Shown: positions 1-8,484, counted from the stretch's first letter. The stretch is DNA of 51,888 nt from Sphingomonas bacterium (GCF_028293085.1 NZ_JAQGLC010000355.1:1-51888), one strand, 5' to 3'. The notes: a model not told the origin generated them from the letters alone. Program-made: numbers and translations.

Positions 1-1
1 C

Positions 2-2092
2 TACGATCAGTCCGAACTCGTCACCGGCGCCGCTAATGCGGTACGAGACGCCATCTTGCTAGGCGCGTTGCTCGCCGGGATCGTGCTGTTCGTGTTCCTG
101 CGAAGCTGGCGGCTGATGGTCATAACCGCGTCGATGCTTCCCGCCGTCCTCGCCGCGACCTGCCTCATCCTCTACGTCATGGGCATGAGCTTCAACATGA
201 TGACGCTCGGCGGCATGGCGGCGGCGGTCGGCCTGGTCGTCGACGATGCGGTGGTGATGCTCGAGCATATCGTGCGCCGCATGCAGGAAGGGACCGCCAA
301 GACCCCGCCGACCCTGCTCGAGGCGGCGGCGGAAATGGCCCGGCCGCTGTTCGGATCGACCGCGGCGACGATCATCGTCTTCCTGCCGCTCGCCTTCATC
401 TCGGGCGTAACCGGCGGCTTCTTCCAGGCGCTGGCGATAACCATGGTCGCGGCGCTGGCCGTGTCGCTCCTCTACGCCCGCTACGTCATTCCGCTGATCG
501 CCGCGCACTGGCTGCGCGATTCGGATGCCGCGGCGGCCGAGCGGGCGGGCGGCTTCGTTGCCCGGCTCAACCGCGGCTATTCGGTCGCCGGCGACCGGGC
601 GTTCGCGCGGCCGGGCCTGTTCGCGGCCGTGCTCGGGGTCGGCATGGCGCTGCTCGGCTGGGTGGCCTGGAGCCATGTCCCGTCGGGCTTCATGCCCGCG
701 ATGGACGAGGGCGGTTTCGTGCTCGACTACAAGGCGCAATCGGGCGCGGCGCTCGGCGATACCGATCGGCTGCTCCGTCAGGTCGAGAAGATCATCACCG
801 ACACGCCCGAGGTCGCGAGCTATTCGAGGCGTACCGGGCTGCAGCTCGGCGGTGGCCTGACCGAGGCCGACGAAGGCGATTATTTCGTGCGCCTGAAGGG
901 CGGATCGCGCCGGCCGATCGAGGAGGTGATGACCGATATCCGCCTTCGCATCGAGCAGCAGGTGCCCGGGCTCGAGGTCGAGCTGATCCAGCTGATGGAG
1001 GATCTGATCGGCGATCTGACCGCGGTGCCGCAGCCGATCGAGGTGAAATTGTTCGGCGACGATCCGGCGGTGCTGGCGGATTCGGCGAAGAAGGTCGGTG
1101 GGGCACTGGGCAAGACCAATGGCGTGGTCGAGATCGTCGACGGCCTGCGCGTCGCGGGTGACGCCGTCAGCGTGCGCGTCGATCCGGGCGCGGCGGCGCA
1201 GCAGGGGCTCGATCCCGATTCGGTGGCGAGCCAGGTCGAGGCCCTGGTCGGCGGCACCGCGGCGACGAAAATACGCAGCGGCGAGCAACTCGTTGACGTG
1301 CGGGTGCGCGCGCCCTCGATCCTGCGCAGCCGGGCGAGCGACATCGCCAACCTGCCGCTGGTCGCGCCCGACGGGCACGGCGTCCGGCTGGGATCGATCG
1401 CCCAAGTCAGGATCGATCCGGGCCAGCAGCAGCTGACCCGCGAGGATCTGGCGCCGTTCATCGCGGTCACCGCCCGGCTCGAAGGCCGCGATCTCGGATC
1501 GGCGATGAAGGAGATCCGCACGACCGTGGCGGGGCTCGGCTTGCCGGCCTCGGTCCGCGTCGATTATGGCGGCCTCTATGCCGAGCAGCAGAAAAGCTTC
1601 GCGGACCTTACCCTGGTGTTCGGCGCAGCCCTGCTGCTCACCGCACTGTTGCTGACCTTGCTGTTCGAGCGGATCAGCTGGACGCTGGCGGCGCTCGCGA
1701 CGGTCCTCCTGTCCGCCGCGGCGGTGCTGGGGGGCCTGTGGATCACGGGGATCGAGCTCAACATCTCGGCGCTGATGGGGCTGACCATGGTGGTCGGCAT
1801 GGTGACCGAGCTGGTGATCTTCTTCCTGGCGGAGATCGACCGCGAGGTGCCGTTGACGATCGACGCGCTGCGCGAGGCAGGGGCAAAGCGATTGCGGCCG
1901 ATCCTGATGTCGGCGCTGATCGCGGTGCTGACGCTGGCGCCGCTTGCGCTGGGGGTCAGCCGCGGTGCCGGGCTGCAACAGCCGCTCGCGACAGCGATCA
2001 TCTTCGGGCTGATCGCTGCGGTGCCCCTGGTGCTGCTGTTCCTGCCGGCGATGACGTTTGCGATCGCGGGGCGGGCGAAGGAGCAAGCATAA
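2..2092 (+). CDS. RND efflux pump permease, 3'-terminal part
   Basis: Inner-membrane permease of a tripartite RND pump, which exports substrates using the proton gradient. The gene is cut by the window edge: the frame is open from base 2 and the first residues (YDQSELV...AVRDAI) match the conserved lead-in to the first transmembrane block, so about 696 C-terminal residues are visible. Seen: the block with GLVVDDAVVMLE, whose acidic pair is the family's proton-relay position; a periplasmic porter region beginning FMPAMDEGGF; and a second helical block (GLTMVVGMVTELVIFFL). The DEGGF porter start and the wording of the block suggest the branch between heavy-metal (CusA/CzcA) and HAE1 pumps; substrate cannot be assigned. 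Its partner genes must lie upstream. It converges on the next gene across a strong hairpin. Confidence 0.93.
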   Translation, partial: YDQSELVTGAANAVRDAILLGALLAGIVLFVFLRSWRLMVITASMLPAVLAATCLILYVMGMSFNMMTLGGMAAAVGLVVDDAVVMLEHIVRRMQEGTAKTPPTLLEAAAEMARPLFGSTAATIIVFLPLAFISGVTGGFFQALAITMVAALAVSLLYARYVIPLIAAHWLRDSDAAAAERAGGFVARLNRGYSVAGDRAFARPGLFAAVLGVGMALLGWVAWSHVPSGFMPAMDEGGFVLDYKAQSGAALGDTDRLLRQVEKIITDTPEVASYSRRTGLQLGGGLTEADEGDYFVRLKGGSRRPIEEVMTDIRLRIEQQVPGLEVELIQLMEDLIGDLTAVPQPIEVKLFGDDPAVLADSAKKVGGALGKTNGVVEIVDGLRVAGDAVSVRVDPGAAAQQGLDPDSVASQVEALVGGTAATKIRSGEQLVDVRVRAPSILRSRASDIANLPLVAPDGHGVRLGSIAQVRIDPGQQQLTREDLAPFIAVTARLEGRDLGSAMKEIRTTVAGLGLPASVRVDYGGLYAEQQKSFADLTLVFGAALLLTALLLTLLFERISWTLAALATVLLSAAAVLGGLWITGIELNISALMGLTMVVGMVTELVIFFLAEIDREVPLTIDALREAGAKRLRPILMSALIAVLTLAPLALGVSRGAGLQQPLATAIIFGLIAAVPLVLLFLPAMTFAIAGRAKEQA

Positions 2093-2099
2093 CATTACT

Positions 2100-2121
2100 C
2101 CCCTCCCGCAAGCGGGAGGGG
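2100..2121. terminator. Bidirectional terminator-like hairpin
   Basis: Perfect inverted repeat CCCCTCCCGC / GCGGGAGGGG (2100-2109 and 2112-2121), folding as a 9-pair stem with loop CAAG. It fills the 34-base gap between the convergent RND permease and aminotransferase genes. There is no clear T-tract, so the terminator role is inferred from position and stem strength. Confidence 0.6.
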
Positions 2122-2126
2122 GCAGG

Positions 2127-3227
2127 TCAGCCTCTGAGCGCCGCGGAGATCGCCTTCAGCCCGCCCTCCAACTCCTCGGCGGTCGGCCAGCCATAGCCGA
2201 GCCGGAAATAGGTGTCGGGCAGTTCGAACCAGTGGCCCGGGCCGACATAGCAGCCATGTTCCTCCAGCAGGCGCTTGTAGAAAGCGTCGGTGCCGCCCGG
2301 CGGTTCGGTGCGCATCCGCGGAAAGCAGACCACGCCGCCGCTCGGCGCGACCCAGTCGAGCAATGGCTCGCCCGCCATCCATTCGGTGATCAGCGCCAGG
2401 CGCCGCCGCATCTCGGTCAGGACGGGCTGGAGCAATTCGTCGCGGCGCGACAGGATCTGTTCGCCGACCCATTCGTCGATCACGCTGCCGCAGATGTTGA
2501 TCTGCTCCTTGGCCGCGAGGAAGCGCTCCTGCAGCGCCGGGTCCTTGCTGATGATCCACCCGATCCGGATGCCGGGCGCGCCATAGGCCTTGGACAGGGA
2601 CGCGACGCTAATGACATGGTCGCCAAGCGAGGCGGCGAGCGGCAGCGTGCCGTTGAGCGACAGGTCGCGATAGGTCTCGTCGACCAGCAGGATGCAGCCG
2701 CGATCCCGGGCCAGGCCGACCAGCTCGCGCAGCTCGGACTCGGTCAGCATCGTACCGGTCGGGTTGTGCGGGCAGGTGACGCTGATGATCCGGGTCTGCG
2801 GCGTGACCGCCGCGGCGATCTCCGCGGGATCGATCCGGAAGCCGGTCTCGAAGCCCAGCTCGACATGCGTGACCTTGCAGCCGATCGCGCGGGGCGTCTC
2901 GAGATTGGTCGCGTAATTGGGCCGGACCACGACGAGATGGTCGTCCGCGCCGAGGAGCGCCGTCGCGATGATGAACAAGGCGCCCGCCGCGCCGACGGTG
3001 ACGAGCACATCGTCCGTTTCGACTCCGCCGCTGGTCTCAGCGATCAACCGGCGCAGCTCGGCGCCGCCGCGATGCTCGCCATAGAGCAGGGTAAGGTCGG
3101 GAACGGTGAGGCCCAGCCCGTGGACGGTGCGATCGGCGACCGAGCTCTCGGACAGGTTATAGCGGATCCGGCCATAGCCATATTCCTCGGGCGACTCGAC
3201 CTCGATCGGCATCCGGACGTAGCGCAT
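2127..3227 (-). CDS. Class I/II PLP-dependent aminotransferase
   Basis: Cytoplasmic fold-type I PLP enzyme of 366 residues, normal family length, predicted to transfer an amino group between an amino acid and a 2-oxoacid. Visible family motifs in order: CPHNPTGT (substrate/PLP loop), VDETYRDL (the Asp that binds the pyridine nitrogen), SLSKAYGAPGIRIGW with the Schiff-base lysine at K213, and a C-terminal FRLGYG carrying the carboxylate-binding Arg. The ATG at 3227 is followed by an uninterrupted alignment-like N-terminus. It is last in a same-strand run after an exported hydrolase and a LuxR regulator, with 69 bases and a small hairpin between it and the regulator. Distant relatives include capreomycidine-synthase-like enzymes, so a lyase or cyclase activity is possible; the substrate is unknown. 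Confidence 0.9.
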   Translation of the reverse strand: MRYVRMPIEVESPEEYGYGRIRYNLSESSVADRTVHGLGLTVPDLTLLYGEHRGGAELRRLIAETSGGVETDDVLVTVGAAGALFIIATALLGADDHLVVVRPNYATNLETPRAIGCKVTHVELGFETGFRIDPAEIAAAVTPQTRIISVTCPHNPTGTMLTESELRELVGLARDRGCILLVDETYRDLSLNGTLPLAASLGDHVISVASLSKAYGAPGIRIGWIISKDPALQERFLAAKEQINICGSVIDEWVGEQILSRRDELLQPVLTEMRRRLALITEWMAGEPLLDWVAPSGGVVCFPRMRTEPPGGTDAFYKRLLEEHGCYVGPGHWFELPDTYFRLGYGWPTAEELEGGLKAISAALRG

Positions 3228-3280
3228 AGGTTCCTCCTCGATTGGGGCTGAACCTGCACGCGCGGCGGGCGTAGCGCCAT

Positions 3281-3296
3281 CCCCCGGTGGAGGGGG
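3281..3296 (-). terminator. Short GC hairpin between luxR-type gene and aminotransferase
   Basis: CCCCC (3281-3285) and GGGGG (3292-3296) flank a 6-base loop directly after the stop codon of the LuxR-type gene on the minus strand. No T-tract follows, so it may only attenuate read-through into the aminotransferase. Confidence 0.3.
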
Positions 3297-4037
3297 TCAG
3301 TGCAGGCTGCGCTGTGCCGCGAACAGCTCGGCGAGCGAACCGATGCCGAGCTTGCGGAAGATTGCCTTGCGGTGATCCTTCACCGTGTGGCGGCTGATCC
3401 CGAGCCGTAGCGCGATCGCCTCGGACGAGCAGCCGAGCAGCAACAAGTCGGCGACCTGGCGTTCCCGCGCCGACAGCAATTCGACCGGGGCGGGGCTGGC
3501 ACGGAACCGGCCATGGCAATCGAACGCCGCCGTGATCGGCGCCTCCAGCGCGCCGAGCAGCCGCAGGGTACGCGGCGAGACCGGATGTGCCGCGCGCTGG
3601 CGGTAAAAGCCGCATTCGACCACGCCGCCGCAAGCCGGAAAATAGAGACCGACTTCCTCCAGCCGCTCGGGCCAGCCGATCGTGCGGAAGCCGAGCTCCT
3701 CCTCCGGTGCCCGAACGAGATGCGCGGCGCATGTCCCGGCGAGGCGATCGGGCCGGACGCGGAAATCCCGCGCGCGGAGCGCACCGCGCGCAGGGTTGCC
3801 GGTCAGGATCGGATTGATCCGATGCGTGACGCCGACATAATTCGCGATGCCCTGCCGGCCGCCGACGCTGTCGAAATTGTCGAACAGGGCGACAGGGCTA
3901 TCGCCGCGGCGATGCAGGATCATCGCGGCGAGATCGAAGCCGATCAGGTCGCCGACCAGATGCGCCGTGATCGCCTCGAAATCGGGCTGGCCGATCGCGC
4001 CGATGATCCCCGCTATGGTCAATTCCCGGATCGCCAT
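3297..4037 (-). CDS. LuxR-family transcriptional regulator
   Basis: DNA-binding regulator of 246 residues. The C-terminus carries a complete LuxR/FixJ-type helix-turn-helix (about residues 180-240): LLSARERQVADLLLLGC, then AIALRLGISRHTVKDH for the turn and recognition helix, then IFRKLGIGSLAELF. The first about 175 residues contain no receiver aspartate pattern and I do not recognise an autoinducer-binding domain; they may sense a small ligand. It lies between the exported hydrolase gene upstream (40-base gap) and the aminotransferase downstream on the same strand, so it may regulate both. No operator could be pinned down in the short gaps. Confidence is high for the family, low for the regulon. 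Confidence 0.88.
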   Translation of the reverse strand: MAIRELTIAGIIGAIGQPDFEAITAHLVGDLIGFDLAAMILHRRGDSPVALFDNFDSVGGRQGIANYVGVTHRINPILTGNPARGALRARDFRVRPDRLAGTCAAHLVRAPEEELGFRTIGWPERLEEVGLYFPACGGVVECGFYRQRAAHPVSPRTLRLLGALEAPITAAFDCHGRFRASPAPVELLSARERQVADLLLLGCSSEAIALRLGISRHTVKDHRKAIFRKLGIGSLAELFAAQRSLH

Positions 4038-4077
4038 CGCCGTCTCCGATTCAAAGGTGCAGTCAGCTCGCGCGGGA

Positions 4078-5742
4078 TCAGTCGTGCTTCAGATTCTTCA
4101 CACGGTCCGGATGCGACGAGGGCTCCCAGACATCGGATGCGGTCGCGACCAGTTCCTTGCGCGTCGCCCAGGGCCGTCCGCCCGGTACGCTCGTCTGGCC
4201 GAGCACGGCTGCCCGCGCATAAGCGAGCATTCGCTCCTGCACGCGCTTCTTCTCGGAATCGGGCCAGGTCTCGTAGGGATGCGGCCCGCGGACGACGACC
4301 AGCTCTTTCGGGCCCCTCAGCCGGCTGTAGGAATCCATCGATCCCTCCAGCCCCGCCGCATAGTCCCACAGGCCGCGCGCAAGGAAGGCGCCGGGCCATT
4401 TGTGGATCCCGGCGAGCACCGCCGAGCTGGGGAAGAAGACGATGTTCTGCTGGATCTCGGTGCCGACGGTGAACAGCCCGCGATCGTCGCCAAGGCCGCG
4501 CTCATTATCCTCCTCGGTCATTTGCGCGGGGACATAGCCCATGCCGCTCGAGAATTCGGAGAGGAGGATCGCGCCCCGGATCGTCCTGTCGCCGACCGCC
4601 GGGGTGCAAGCGATTTCGGCAAGGTCGTAGCTGCAATTCTTGTCGAAATTCATCGTCATCGCCCAGCCGCTCGCCATCGTCCCGCGCGAGCTGCCGAGGA
4701 ACAGGGTCGGCGTGCCCGCATCGGGCGCGCCGCCATGGATCGAGGCGGCGGCATCATGACCCAGGACGAGCTCGCCGGCCGGGGTCAGCGCGCGCAACCC
4801 GTCACCAGTGCGGAGGCTGGCCGCAATCGACAGCAGATCGCGGCCTTGTTGCAGTGTGTTGGTGTCGGCGATGCCGGTCGACAGCCCCACGCCGCGCCGG
4901 TCGAAGATCAGCACGTCGAATCCGGCCTGGTGCAATATGTCGGCCGTCGCCCGCCAGGTCCGCTGCCCGACTGCGCCCGAGGTCGCGTTGGGATAGTCGT
5001 TGAGCTTGGCGTTGCCGTTGTCCTTGATCCGGTAAAGCGAGTCGCGCGGATCGTCGATCGCGGCGATGCGCTGGCCGCCGCCGCCGCTCATATAGACGAC
5101 CGCGCGCACCACGCCGCCCTTGCCGTCGGCGATGCCGGCGCCGCGGATATACCAGCCGCGCAGCTTGACCGGCGTGTCCTGCTTCAGATGGAGCCGCTCA
5201 TAGGGATCGGCCGGCTCGGTGAACTCCACCGTCCAGGTTTGGGCATCGTCCCGGGCGATCGATTCGTCATAGGGCGCCTGGGCGAAGAAGCCCGGGCGGC
5301 GCACCGTCTTCAGGTCGATATCCGCGCCCGGCGCGACCTTGCCGAGCAGGTACAGCGCACGAGGATCAGTGATGCGCGCCTCGCGGTTCGGCGGATGGCG
5401 CTCGTCGACCTGCTCCTGCACCCGCTTCGCGCATTTCTCCTGCGCCATGCAGGCGCGGTAGCGCGCGCGCAGTTTGGCGTCGGTGAACTCGTCGACATAG
5501 AAATCGCCGTGATAATGCGCCGGCGGCTGCGCGGCCGCGGTCGAGAAGGCGACGCAGGTGGCAGGGCCGAGCGCGGTCGGCAGTCTGTAGCCGGGCATCA
5601 CCATGTCACGGTCATAGCCGACGCGCGCCTTGCAATCGGGCGCCTCGAGGCGCGCGTGGACTCGCCTGGCGTCCTTGGCGATGGCGGTCATCGGCGTCGC
5701 CGCCAGCGAGATGGCCAGTCCGACCCTCAGAAAATTGCGCAT
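4078..5742 (-). CDS. Exported alpha/beta hydrolase, 554 aa
   Basis: Predicted secreted or periplasmic serine hydrolase. The N-terminus MRNFLRVGLAISLAATPMTA is a standard Sec signal peptide. The core contains FDRRGVGLSTG, an alpha/beta-hydrolase strand-turn motif, and a nucleophile elbow GSSRG with Ser352 as the likely nucleophile; a late HPYETW-type segment may supply the histidine. The protein is about 200 residues longer than a minimal hydrolase, with an N-terminal region rich in Cys (DCKAR, CMAQEKC) that could form disulfides. I recognise no specific enzyme; esterase or peptidase activity is possible. It begins the minus-strand run leading to the LuxR regulator and aminotransferase. A GTGACAG direct repeat sits 37 bases upstream of its start and is shared with three other exported-protein genes in the window. 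Confidence 0.85.
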   Translation of the reverse strand: MRNFLRVGLAISLAATPMTAIAKDARRVHARLEAPDCKARVGYDRDMVMPGYRLPTALGPATCVAFSTAAAQPPAHYHGDFYVDEFTDAKLRARYRACMAQEKCAKRVQEQVDERHPPNREARITDPRALYLLGKVAPGADIDLKTVRRPGFFAQAPYDESIARDDAQTWTVEFTEPADPYERLHLKQDTPVKLRGWYIRGAGIADGKGGVVRAVVYMSGGGGQRIAAIDDPRDSLYRIKDNGNAKLNDYPNATSGAVGQRTWRATADILHQAGFDVLIFDRRGVGLSTGIADTNTLQQGRDLLSIAASLRTGDGLRALTPAGELVLGHDAAASIHGGAPDAGTPTLFLGSSRGTMASGWAMTMNFDKNCSYDLAEIACTPAVGDRTIRGAILLSEFSSGMGYVPAQMTEEDNERGLGDDRGLFTVGTEIQQNIVFFPSSAVLAGIHKWPGAFLARGLWDYAAGLEGSMDSYSRLRGPKELVVVRGPHPYETWPDSEKKRVQERMLAYARAAVLGQTSVPGGRPWATRKELVATASDVWEPSSHPDRVKNLKHD

Positions 5743-5779
5743 GATCGCTCCCCTTATCGGGTGAGGCTATCGGATATTG

Positions 5780-5797
5780 CCGTCACCAAGCTGTCAC
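5780..5797 (-). promoter_or_regulatory. GTGACAG direct repeat, site A
   Basis: Read on the minus strand: GTGACAG-CTTG-GTGACGG, an 11-base period, 37 bases before the ATG of the 554-residue hydrolase. The complement (CTGTCAC repeats) resembles an alphaproteobacterial Pho box. Three further copies occur at 8407, 32502 and 34652, each upstream of an exported-protein gene and in the same orientation relative to it. Confidence 0.55.
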
Positions 5798-5802
5798 GAG
5801 GA

Positions 5803-6771
5803 TCAATCCTCCCGCCCAAGCTCCATCGCGCTGAGAAAGGTCGAAAGCGCCACGTTGCGCCCGCACAGCACCAGCGCGACCTTCTTGCCGCGCCACGCCT
5901 CGGCGGTCTTGATCAGCCCCGCGACGGCGACCCCGGCCGAGCCCTCGATCATCCAGCGCTCGCCCTCGGCGATCCGCCGCATGCCGCGCGCGATCTCGAT
6001 CTCGCTGACCGTCATCGTCTCGTCGATCACCGTCTGGCAGATCGGGAAGGTCACCGAACCGGGCTCGATCGCGCCGGTCGATCCGTCGGAGAGCGTGTCG
6101 TACTCGGGCGTCTCGATGATGTGGCCGGCCTTGAGCGAATCGAGCATGCAGGTGGACGCTTCGGGCCACACGCCCACGATCTGCGTGTTCGGGCTCAGCG
6201 TCTTCATCGCCGTGCCGACGCCGCCGATCAGCCCGCCGCCGCCGACGCAGATGAACACTGCGTCGAGATCGGGCGCCTGGTCGAACAGCTCGATCCCCAA
6301 TGTGCCCTGGCCGGCGACGGTATCGAGATCATTATAGGGCGCGACATAGGGAATGCCCTCGCGCTCGGACTGGCAGCGCGCCTCGATCTCGGCCTGGAGT
6401 GACGGGCCCTGGATCACGACCAGACGCGCGCCGAGCGCCTCGATCGCGCGCTTCTTCGCGGCCGGCGCGCTCTCGGGGAGATAGACGGTGACGGGCACGC
6501 CCGCGAGCTTGCCCGCCCGCGCCACGCCTTGGCCGTGATTGCCGGTCGAGGCGGTGATCACCCCATTATGCGCCGCGTCGCCCAGCGCCCGGATCTTGTT
6601 GGCGGAACCGCGCACCTTGAACGATCCGGTCGGCATCAGATGCTCGGTCTTGAGCATCACCTCGCAGCCCAGCGCGGCCGACAGAGCGGTGCTGCGCTCC
6701 AGCGTCGAGACCGGCACCTGCGGGCGGATGCCGACATGCGCCTCCATGATTCGATCGAACAGGCTGGTCAT
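5803..6771 (-). CDS. Threonine/serine dehydratase-family PLP enzyme
   Basis: Fold-type II PLP enzyme (tryptophan-synthase beta family) of 322 residues, expected to eliminate water from a 3-hydroxy amino acid and release an enamine/imine. Seen: the Schiff-base lysine K52 in TGSFKVRGS, the substrate loop STGNHGQGVA, and the phosphate-binding loop VGGGGLIGG. There is no C-terminal ACT domain, so it is not the allosteric IlvA form. The ATG at 6771 was chosen because AAGGAGAA lies at a good distance before it; the open frame runs further upstream but through the divergent gene. It is divergent from a DauR-like regulator and an ornithine-cyclodeaminase-family reductase. Relatives include EutB and beta-hydroxyaspartate dehydratase (BhcB), so the substrate may not be threonine. 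Confidence 0.88.
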   Translation of the reverse strand: MTSLFDRIMEAHVGIRPQVPVSTLERSTALSAALGCEVMLKTEHLMPTGSFKVRGSANKIRALGDAAHNGVITASTGNHGQGVARAGKLAGVPVTVYLPESAPAAKKRAIEALGARLVVIQGPSLQAEIEARCQSEREGIPYVAPYNDLDTVAGQGTLGIELFDQAPDLDAVFICVGGGGLIGGVGTAMKTLSPNTQIVGVWPEASTCMLDSLKAGHIIETPEYDTLSDGSTGAIEPGSVTFPICQTVIDETMTVSEIEIARGMRRIAEGERWMIEGSAGVAVAGLIKTAEAWRGKKVALVLCGRNVALSTFLSAMELGRED

Positions 6772-6807
6772 CGGGTTCTCCTTGCACGGCGCGGATATTT
6801 GGATAAT

Positions 6808-6824
6808 AAGTCCAATCTGGACTT
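6808..6824. promoter_or_regulatory. Palindromic operator between divergent genes
   Basis: Perfect inverted repeat AAGTCCA-ATC-TGGACTT (7-base arms, 3-base spacer) in the 72-base gap between the dehydratase (start 6771) and the DauR/YheO-like regulator (start 6844). Its position suits a shared operator, most likely for that regulator. No other copy was noticed in the window. Confidence 0.6.
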
Positions 6825-6843
6825 GATAGTCAGGAACGATGGA

Positions 6844-7497
6844 ATGCGCAAGCTTGCGGAAAAAGACACGGCCAATCTGGTGGCGGCGTCGCCGTTGCGT
6901 CCGCATTTCGCGGTGGCGCGCGGCATTGCGGCGCTGTTCACGCCGTTTGTCGAAGTGGCGGTGCACGATCTCGTCAGCGACAGCGTGGCCTGCGTCGCCA
7001 ACCCCTTTTCGCCGCGCAAGATCGGCGATCCGTCGGACCTGCGCGACAGCCGATTCGCCGACGATGTCGATGTGCTGGGGCCGTATGAGAAGGTGAATTA
7101 CGATGGCCGCCTGATCAAATCGATCTCGATCGTGCTGCGCGACGAATGCCTGAAGCCGATCGGGCTGATGTGCATCAACGCCGACGTGACCGAGTTCGAC
7201 GCGGTGCGCCGGGTGCTGCACGGCTTTCTTGGCGCGGCCGAATCGACCGACGCGGCGATCGCCCTGTTCAAGGATGACTGGCATGAGCGGATCAATCGCT
7301 TCATCGCCGCCTGGACCGCCGAGCAGGCGACCACTGTCGACCGGCTTGACCGCGCCGGCCGCCGCGCGCTGATCGGGGCGCTGTTCGCCAGCGGCGGGTT
7401 CGAAGGCAAGCGCGCGCCCGAATATGTCGCCGCGATCCTCGGCGTCAGCCGCGCGACCATGTATGGCGAGCTCGCCCGGCTGCGGGGTGCCGCATGA
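6844..7497 (+). CDS. YheO/DauR-like PAS-HTH transcriptional regulator
   Basis: Regulator of 217 residues with the two-part plan of the YheO/DauR family: an N-terminal PAS-like sensor (about residues 20-130; FVEVAVHDL, GKI-type loop replaced by GLMCINADV) and a C-terminal HTH_22-type domain ending EYVAAILGVSRATMYGELARL. The start at 6844 is supported by AGGAA 7 bases upstream and by leaving a 72-base divergent promoter region; the frame itself stays open further upstream inside the dehydratase gene. It overlaps the next gene by ATGA, so the two are translationally coupled. In Pseudomonas, DauR controls D-arginine catabolism and sits with an ornithine-cyclodeaminase homologue (dauB), which makes an amino-acid-derived inducer plausible here; that is inference. 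Confidence 0.85.
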   Translation: MRKLAEKDTANLVAASPLRPHFAVARGIAALFTPFVEVAVHDLVSDSVACVANPFSPRKIGDPSDLRDSRFADDVDVLGPYEKVNYDGRLIKSISIVLRDECLKPIGLMCINADVTEFDAVRRVLHGFLGAAESTDAAIALFKDDWHERINRFIAAWTAEQATTVDRLDRAGRRALIGALFASGGFEGKRAPEYVAAILGVSRATMYGELARLRGAA

Positions 7498-8402
7498 GGG
7501 TCGTCGACCTTCCTGAAATCCTCGCCGCGACCGACGAGGACGAGATCATGGCCGCGATCGAGGATGGTTTCCGCCGCTTCAGCGCGGGCGAGGCGGAGGT
7601 GATGGCGGTCGGCCATCTGTCCTTCGCCGATCCGATCGGAGACTGCCATTCCAAGGGCGGCTGGCTTCGCGGCGACGACATCTTCGCGGTGAAGCTGGCG
7701 ACGGGCTTCTATCGCAACGATCTGCTCGGCTTGCCGACGAGCAACGGGTTCAGCGCGGTGGCGAGCGCGAAGACCGGGGAGATATTGGCGATCCTGCACG
7801 ACCGCGGGCAGCTGACCGATCTGCGTACCGCGCTGGCCGGGGTGATTGCGGCGCGGCTGATCGCGCGGCCGGGCGCGCAGGTGCTCGGCGTGGTCGGCGC
7901 GGGCATCCAGGCGATCATGCAGGCGAAAAGGATCGCGGCGGCGCTCGGGATCGAGGAAATTCTGGTCTGGGCGCGCGATCCGGCCAGGGCGGCGGCGATC
8001 GGCGGCGAGGTGGTGACGCTGGCCGATCTGGCGGCGCGAGCCGACCTGATCGTGACGACCACGCCATCGACCGAAGCACTGATCACCGCCGATATGGTGC
8101 GGCCGGGCCTGCGGATCGTTGGGGTCGGCTGCGACGCTCCGGGCAAGAGCGAGATCGCGCCGGCGGTGATGGCGCGGGCGCGGATCATCGTCGATTCGCG
8201 CGTGCAGTGCATCAACCACGGCGACACCGCCAATGCGATCGCGGCGGGCCTGATCGACGGAACGGGGCTGATCGAACTGGGCGAGTTGATCGCCGCGCCG
8301 ATCGCCTTTGCCGAGGACGATATCGTCGTGGCCGACCTGACCGGGGTTGCGATCCAGGACGTGCAGATCGCCAAGGCGGTGTGGGCGCGGCTCGCGGCCT
8401 GA
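7494..8402 (+). CDS. Ornithine cyclodeaminase/mu-crystallin family protein
   Basis: NAD(P)-dependent enzyme of 302 residues. Family members include ornithine cyclodeaminase, alanine and arginine dehydrogenases and ketimine/iminosuccinate reductases. Seen: an N-terminal substrate domain with KLATGFYRN-type residues (the catalytic-site Lys region), LRTALAGVIAARLIARPGA before the Rossmann fold, and the dinucleotide loop VVGAGIQAIMQAK. The region DCHSKGGWL is not the ornithine-binding sequence of true cyclodeaminases that I know, so a reductase role is more likely. The start ATG overlaps the regulator's stop. Together with the divergent dehydratase it could take a 3-hydroxy amino acid through an imine to an amino acid, as BhcB/BhcD do in the beta-hydroxyaspartate cycle. 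DauB or EutC-like roles are alternatives. Confidence 0.85.
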   Translation: MRVVDLPEILAATDEDEIMAAIEDGFRRFSAGEAEVMAVGHLSFADPIGDCHSKGGWLRGDDIFAVKLATGFYRNDLLGLPTSNGFSAVASAKTGEILAILHDRGQLTDLRTALAGVIAARLIARPGAQVLGVVGAGIQAIMQAKRIAAALGIEEILVWARDPARAAAIGGEVVTLADLAARADLIVTTTPSTEALITADMVRPGLRIVGVGCDAPGKSEIAPAVMARARIIVDSRVQCINHGDTANAIAAGLIDGTGLIELGELIAAPIAFAEDDIVVADLTGVAIQDVQIAKAVWARLAA

Positions 8403-8406
8403 TCGC

Positions 8407-8424
8407 GTGACAGCCTCGTGACAG
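8407..8424 (+). promoter_or_regulatory. GTGACAG direct repeat, site B
   Basis: Exact repeat GTGACAG-CCTC-GTGACAG, 11-base period, 60 bases before the ATG of the exported S9-type hydrolase. It is the best match of the four copies and has the same orientation relative to its gene as the others. Confidence 0.6.
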
Positions 8425-8484
8425 CCGGCGCACCATAGCCACAGGATGCCCGCTTCACGACAGGCCGGCGGACAGGGGAGACTC

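Noticed and set aside
59..2095. 678-codon frame antisense to the RND permease
   Set aside because: Arg/Gln/His-rich translation without membrane segments; the sense frame is an unmistakable RND permease.
3847..6402. Very long open frame of 851 codons on the plus strand
   Set aside because: It runs antisense to three genes with clear family motifs. Its translation is rich in Arg/Asp/Ala/Gly without domains, the usual shadow of G+C-rich codons.
5803..8402. Complete ectoine/hydroxyectoine degradation locus (eutBC)
   Set aside because: The two enzyme families match, but eutA, eutD, eutE, the usual aminotransferase and an ectoine transporter are missing.
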